Shown here piece after piece: positions 23,625 to 27,650 of a stretch of 27,650 bases of DNA (position 1 is the stretch's first letter; each line of letters starts with the position of its first letter). Origin of the DNA: Candidatus Bipolaricaulota bacterium (GTDB lineage Bacteria > Bipolaricaulota > Bipolaricaulia > M55B111); the NCBI GenBank assembly GCA_018334595.1, contig JAGXLQ010000002.1, positions 1 through 27,650 of the forward strand, in the 5' to 3' direction. The translations under genes and the position numbers were made by a program. The notes below the pieces were generated by a model, which worked only from the letters and a program-made list of their open reading frames with translations, had not been told where the DNA came from and ran no database searches.

Positions 23625-24578
23625 ATGAGGCCAGAAATGGAGAATTTGCCAGAAGGAAACCCGAGAGATCTTTTTGATAGATGTATGACAAATCCAATCT
23701 TGACGCCGAGGGATTGGCCCTACCACGTGAATTCAGTCTTTAACCCGGGTGCCGTGAATATCGACGGGGAGACTGTCCTGCTCTGCAGGGTGGAGGATTG
23801 TCGGGGTTTTTCACACCTGACCAAGGCAACCAGCGAGGACGGAGCTACCAACTGGGTGGTGGATTCGGAGCCCACCCTGTCTCAAGAGGAGGAATTTCAC
23901 GAGGAGAAATGGGGCCTCGAGGACCCAAGGATAGTCTGGCTCGAGCCGATTAACGCCTACGCGATAACTTACGTATCCTTCTCGCCCGCGGGACCCCAGG
24001 TCTCGCTTGCTCTTACCGAAGACTTTAAGAAGTTCGAACGTAGGGGAGTAATGCTGTTGCCCGAGGACAAGGACGCCTCCCTCTTTCCCCGTAAGTTCAA
24101 TGATAGGTTCGTACTGATACACCGACCCATAGTTCGGGGAGAGCAACATATCTGGATTTCCTTCTCCCCTGACCTTACCCACTGGGGCGAGCATCAGATC
24201 TTGATCACGAGAAGAAGTGGCTGGTGGGACGACGCGAAGGTGGGGTTGGGCACACAGCCCATCGAAACGGAGAAGGGGTGGCTAATCCTCTATCACGGGG
24301 TTAGGGAGACCGCCTCAGGTGCTCTCTACCGCGTTGGACTTGCCCTGCTTGATCACGACGACCCGACCCACGTGCGCAGGCGGTGTGATTCTTGGGTTAT
24401 TGGCCCCCGGGAAGACTACGAGTACAGGGGGGATGTCCCCGGGGTAGTTTTCCCCACCGGCGCTATCGTGGACGAGGAGAAGAACGAATTGCGGATCTAC
24501 TACGGCGCCGCTGATTCAAGCATTGGCATGGCCAAAGCCAAGCTGGACGAGGTCCTCGATTACGTCGATAGTTGTTAA
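23625..24578 (+). CDS. glycoside hydrolase family 130 protein (putative beta-mannosyl phosphorylase)
   Basis: A 317-residue, five-bladed beta-propeller enzyme with no signal peptide, so cytosolic. GH130 marks are NPILTPRDWP at the start, FNPGAV, LLCRVED, the WGLEDPRI motif (about 95-103) with the catalytic Asp, DASLFPRKFNDRFVLIHRP, and the C-terminal VVFPTGAIVDEEKNELRIYYGAAD. Known members phosphorolyse beta-1,4- or beta-1,2-mannosides; a few are hydrolases, and the motifs do not separate these cases. The AAGGAG ribosome site is only about four bases from ATG 23625; ATG 23637 is an alternative. It is followed 131 bases later by a GT4-type glycosyltransferase. Confidence 0.92.
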   Translation: MRPEMENLPEGNPRDLFDRCMTNPILTPRDWPYHVNSVFNPGAVNIDGETVLLCRVEDCRGFSHLTKATSEDGATNWVVDSEPTLSQEEEFHEEKWGLEDPRIVWLEPINAYAITYVSFSPAGPQVSLALTEDFKKFERRGVMLLPEDKDASLFPRKFNDRFVLIHRPIVRGEQHIWISFSPDLTHWGEHQILITRRSGWWDDAKVGLGTQPIETEKGWLILYHGVRETASGALYRVGLALLDHDDPTHVRRRCDSWVIGPREDYEYRGDVPGVVFPTGAIVDEEKNELRIYYGAADSSIGMAKAKLDEVLDYVDSC

Positions 24579-24608
24579 CCCGGGTTGGAATAAGAAGAGG
24601 TTTTTCCT

Positions 24609-24635
24609 GGGGCGGACGCCGCTTTGCTCCGCCCT
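24609..24635 (+). repeat. intercistronic hairpin between GH130 and GT4 genes
   Basis: GGGCGGA (24610-24616) pairs with TCCGCCC (24628-24634), with one more G-T pair outside and an 11-base loop. No T-run follows, so it is more likely an mRNA processing or stability element than a terminator. Confidence 0.55.
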
Positions 24636-24709
24636 GTTGAAGGTTTACGGCGCATAAAATCAATACCTGTTTCTTTTACCTGGCTACTGACCCACGAAGA
24701 GGTGGTAAA

Positions 24710-26995
24710 ATGTCGATTAAACTATCCGATAGGACTTCAGTCACCTTTCTTGCAACATACCCTCCGAGAAAATGTGGTATTGGTACCTTTACTCACGACC
24801 TGGCCAGCAGCATCTCGGATCGCTACGGCGAGGAACTTTCCAACAGCGGCCACGTGTCGGTCATTGCAATCAACGATAGGATGGAAGGTTACGATTACGA
24901 CGATGAAGTTAGTTTTGAGGTTAACTCATTTAACAAGATGGACTTCCGCAAGGCCGCTGACTACATCAACCTGTCGGACAACAAGGTAGTCAGCGTCCAG
25001 CATGAATTTGGCATCTTTGGCGGAGACGACGGGGACCACGTGTTAACTTTCCTCGACACAATTCGGAAACCGGTAGTCTCTACGTTCCACACGATTCTGG
25101 AAAACCCGTCGGACCATCAACGAGAGGTGCTGAAGGAAGTCTGTGATAGGTCGTCCAGGGTGGTTGTCCTTGCGAACAAGGGGATAGATTTGCTTGAAGA
25201 CGTTTACGACGTTTCAGCGAATGAGGTTACGATGGTCCCCCACGGGGCTCCCGACGTCCCCTTTCTCGATACCTCCTACTACAAGGACGACTTTGAGATA
25301 GAGGGCAGGTCGTTGTTGTTGACCTTCGGCCTGTTGAGTCCGAACAAGGGGATAGAAGTTGCCATCGACGCGATGGAGAAAGTAGTGGAGGAGTTCCCCG
25401 ATGCCCTCTACATCGTCCTGGGGCGTACCCACCCCCACGTAAAGCGGGAGCGGGGCGAAGAGTATCGGTTGGAACTTGAGAGGTCCGTACGGGAAAAGGG
25501 TCTGTCCAACAACATAACTTTCCACGACAGATTCGTCCCCCTCGAGGAGTTGACGAAGTACCTCGTTACGGCTGACGTATACCTTACGCCCTACCTCTCA
25601 AAGGAACAGATCTCATCTGGTACCCTGGCTTATGCCGTAGCTATGGGTAAAGCCGTTGTATCTACACCCTACTGGTACGCTGAGGAGCTCCTTGCCGACG
25701 GAAGGGGAAAGTTAGTTCCGTTTGAAGACCCCGGTCCGACGGCGGAGGCCATCAAGGAACTACTTAGAGATGAGCCAGAGAGGCAGGGGATAAGGCGGGC
25801 AGCTTATCAGTTCGGGCGGAACATGATCTGGTCCGAGGTCGCCTCACAATACCACGGCGTCTTCGAACGGGCGATTTCTGACTACAAGGACGAGGTCAAG
25901 GTGTCAGTTAGGCCCGGAGAGACGAGCGGGGATAGTTTCCCCGACCTTCCCGAGGTTAAGCTTGACCACCTGAAGCGGTTGACCGATGGCGTGGGGATTC
26001 TCCAGCATGCCTCGTTTACCGTCCCCAACAGGCACTTCGGCTATACGACTGACGATAACGCCAGGGCGGCAATCGCGGCCATCGAACACTCCCGGCTGTT
26101 CGGCGAGGACCCCGCCAGGGACCTGCTAGACCGATATCTATCCTTCCTCCTGTACTCGGTTGACCAGGAGACCGGAAAGGTCAACAACTTCCTTACCTAC
26201 GACGGAAAGTGGGTGGCCGAGGACAGCAAGGAGGACTCTCATGGCAGGTTTCTCTGGGCTATGGGTAAATTGGTGGGAGACTGCCGGGATGAAGGGTTAA
26301 GCAGGTTCGGTACGCAGCTTTTCCAGGGTGTTCTCGAACCGACCAAAGAATTCACATCCCCACGGGCCAAGGCGTTCACCGTCCTGGGGATTAGGCATTA
26401 CCTGAAGAAGTTTGAAGGTGACCGGAACACAAGGCTGTTTGCGACAGATCTATGTGGAGGTATGGTAACTGCGTTAAAGAACAATAGCTCCGAAGATTGG
26501 GTCTGGCCCGAGGACAGCGTTACCTACGAAAACGCGAGGATTCCTCAGGCGCTGATAGTCTGGGGGAACTTCACCGGTAACGAGGAGATGAGGGATTGGG
26601 GCCTGAGGGCCCTCCGCTGGTTGATTGACCGGCAGATTGACGGTACGGGAAACTACCTGTCGATAATTGGCAACGACGGATGGTTGGTGCGTGGAGGAAA
26701 CAAGGCGGACTATGACCAGCAACCGGTGGAAGTTGCGGCGTTGATCGATGCTTGCTGGGAGGCTTACGATGCCACGAATGATAAGGACTTTTTAAACCTC
26801 ATCCATACCGCGTTTAACTGGTTCTTGGGGAGTAACGACCTGGGTGAGACCGTCTACGATTTCCATACCGGAGGGTGTAGGGACGGATTACACCCCTCGA
26901 GGGTAAACGAAAACGAAGGGGCAGAGTCCCTGCTCTCCTGGCTTTTGTCGCTTTACCGGATGTACCGCCTGGCCGGTGAGTTTCAGGACGATTGA
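24710..26995 (+). CDS. GT4-type glycosyltransferase with a C-terminal helical domain
   Basis: A 761-residue two-domain protein. Residues 1-390 form a GT-B glycosyltransferase: TYPPRKCGIGTFTHDL at the start, VQHEFGIFGG, MVPHGAPD, LLTFGLLSPNKGIEVAIDA and the donor-binding region YLTPYLSKEQISSGTLAYAVAMGKAVV(S) near 290-320. Residues about 410-755 resemble an (alpha/alpha) barrel, as in N-acylglucosamine epimerase-like or glycosidase domains, starting DGVGILQHASFTVPNRHFGYTTDDNAR (around 425-450). Such fused proteins are often encoded next to GH130 genes. The donor is probably a nucleotide sugar such as GDP-mannose, which is inference. GAGGTGG lies just before ATG 24710. Confidence 0.88.
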   Translation: MSIKLSDRTSVTFLATYPPRKCGIGTFTHDLASSISDRYGEELSNSGHVSVIAINDRMEGYDYDDEVSFEVNSFNKMDFRKAADYINLSDNKVVSVQHEFGIFGGDDGDHVLTFLDTIRKPVVSTFHTILENPSDHQREVLKEVCDRSSRVVVLANKGIDLLEDVYDVSANEVTMVPHGAPDVPFLDTSYYKDDFEIEGRSLLLTFGLLSPNKGIEVAIDAMEKVVEEFPDALYIVLGRTHPHVKRERGEEYRLELERSVREKGLSNNITFHDRFVPLEELTKYLVTADVYLTPYLSKEQISSGTLAYAVAMGKAVVSTPYWYAEELLADGRGKLVPFEDPGPTAEAIKELLRDEPERQGIRRAAYQFGRNMIWSEVASQYHGVFERAISDYKDEVKVSVRPGETSGDSFPDLPEVKLDHLKRLTDGVGILQHASFTVPNRHFGYTTDDNARAAIAAIEHSRLFGEDPARDLLDRYLSFLLYSVDQETGKVNNFLTYDGKWVAEDSKEDSHGRFLWAMGKLVGDCRDEGLSRFGTQLFQGVLEPTKEFTSPRAKAFTVLGIRHYLKKFEGDRNTRLFATDLCGGMVTALKNNSSEDWVWPEDSVTYENARIPQALIVWGNFTGNEEMRDWGLRALRWLIDRQIDGTGNYLSIIGNDGWLVRGGNKADYDQQPVEVAALIDACWEAYDATNDKDFLNLIHTAFNWFLGSNDLGETVYDFHTGGCRDGLHPSRVNENEGAESLLSWLLSLYRMYRLAGEFQDD

Positions 26996-27005
26996 CCGCG
27001 TTCAG

Positions 27006-27650
27006 CTAGCGCTCCTCGGGTGCGACACGGGACAGGAGCTCGGTGGGGGGAATCTGAGATAGGAGGATCGCCAGGAGGATCAGCCCTCCTCCCGCCATTT
27101 GCCAGCCCGTCAATTGTTCGCCGGCAATTAGGTAGCCAAAGAGGGCGGCAAAGAAGGGCTCAGCGGAATAGATAATCCCCGCTCCAGTGTCCGAGATCAT
27201 GGGTTGGTACCGGTTTTGTGCCCAGTAGGCAAAGGCCGTTGCCAGCAGCCCGGTAAACCCGATGGCTGTCCAGCTGGGGAGGGCCCGGGGCAGGGTAAGA
27301 TTTCCCAGGGTCAGGCTGTTGATCCCGCTGAAGACGGTCACGGTCAGTATCTGGGTGACGAAGAAGGTTATGTAGTCGTCCGGCTTGGAGAATTTACCGA
27401 CAAGGATGATATGGATGGCATACAACACTGCGCAGAATATGGTCAGAACGTCACCGAAGTTGACCCCACTCATCCCCCCACCCGCGACCACTATCATCAA
27501 CCCCAGCCCCGTCAGGGCAAGTAAGACGGAAATCCACTTGAGAAGACCGACCTTTTTCCTCAAGAAGAGGAAGCTTAAGACGGGTACGAAGACCACGAAC
27601 ATCCCCGTGATGAAACCACTTTTTGTCGCCGTCGTAAACTTCAACCCCCA
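27006..27650 (-). CDS. EamA/DMT-family transporter (N-terminus outside window)
   Basis: The frame runs off the right edge, so about 215 C-terminal residues are present. It begins with the end of the first EamA repeat, LKFTTATKSGFITGMFVVFVPVL (around residues 1-23 of the fragment), and contains the second repeat, LPSWTAIGFTGLLATAFAYWAQNRYQP and SAEPFFAALFGYLIAGEQLTGWQMAGGGLIL. Such proteins export or import metabolites across the inner membrane; the substrate cannot be read from sequence. It converges with the GT4 gene with 10 bases between the stops. Confidence 0.9.
   Translation of the reverse strand, partial: WGLKFTTATKSGFITGMFVVFVPVLSFLFLRKKVGLLKWISVLLALTGLGLMIVVAGGGMSGVNFGDVLTIFCAVLYAIHIILVGKFSKPDDYITFFVTQILTVTVFSGINSLTLGNLTLPRALPSWTAIGFTGLLATAFAYWAQNRYQPMISDTGAGIIYSAEPFFAALFGYLIAGEQLTGWQMAGGGLILLAILLSQIPPTELLSRVAPEER

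Noticed and set aside
1..27650. CRISPR arrays, transposases, IS ends or prophage genes.
   Set aside because: No regularly spaced repeats and no recombinase or phage-like proteins were found in any frame.

Overview
The window is bacterial chromosomal DNA: Shine-Dalgarno sites of the GGAGG type, tRNA genes with encoded CCA, a bacterial L28 gene and compact operons. Many proteins are acidic (a 13-Glu run in the SpoVG tail, Asp/Glu-rich linkers) and there are several TTG/GTG starts. This would fit an anaerobic, perhaps salt-adapted, deep-branching bacterium, but I cannot name the phylum from sequence alone.

Layout. (1) 1-3777, +: a Liv/Urt-type ABC importer: end of the binding protein, two permeases and two ATPases. 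(2) 4132-4674, +: a divergent nitroreductase-like protein with a clear terminator. (3) 4752-6700, -: a COG2403 predicted GTPase (cyclic-2,3-diphosphoglycerate-synthetase family) followed by upp. (4) 6734-7560: about 0.8 kb with no gene but rich in strong hairpins. I read it as a large structured RNA on the minus strand, leading into the COG2403-upp operon. (5) 7623-12299, +: HAD phosphatase, CUT1 permease, UgpB-like binding protein, CbiR-like TIM-barrel enzyme and a second CUT1 permease. The matching MsmX/UgpC-type ATPase lies at 13246-14346, beyond coaD on the opposite strand. (6) 14435-15881, +: DUF502 membrane protein overlapping a rhomboid protease. (7) 15885-18146, -: SF1 helicase of the IGHMBP2/UPF1 type. 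(8) 18220-20519: tRNA-Leu(CAA), rpmB overlapping tsaB (both -), a YbjQ/UPF0145 protein (-), a hairpin cluster, spoVG (+) and tRNA-Gln(TTG). (9) 20529-23473, -: nif3-like gene (apparently CTG start), COG1579 coiled-coil/zinc-ribbon gene, TPM-domain membrane protein and a VanZ-like gene. (10) 23625-26995, +: GH130 enzyme and a two-domain GT4 glycosyltransferase. (11) 27006-27650, -: truncated EamA transporter.

Working together: the Liv-type importer is a self-contained five-gene cassette. The HAD/ABC/CbiR-like block reads as an uptake-and-processing system, possibly for a phosphoester compound, because the binding protein resembles UgpB and two genes encode phosphate-ester-type enzymes. GH130 plus GT4 looks like a synthesis and phosphorolysis pair for a mannoside or related glycan. 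The most unusual item is the large structured RNA at 6734-7560. Its predicted -10 box, 5' end and closing helix agree with one another, and I do not recognise it as a known RNA class.
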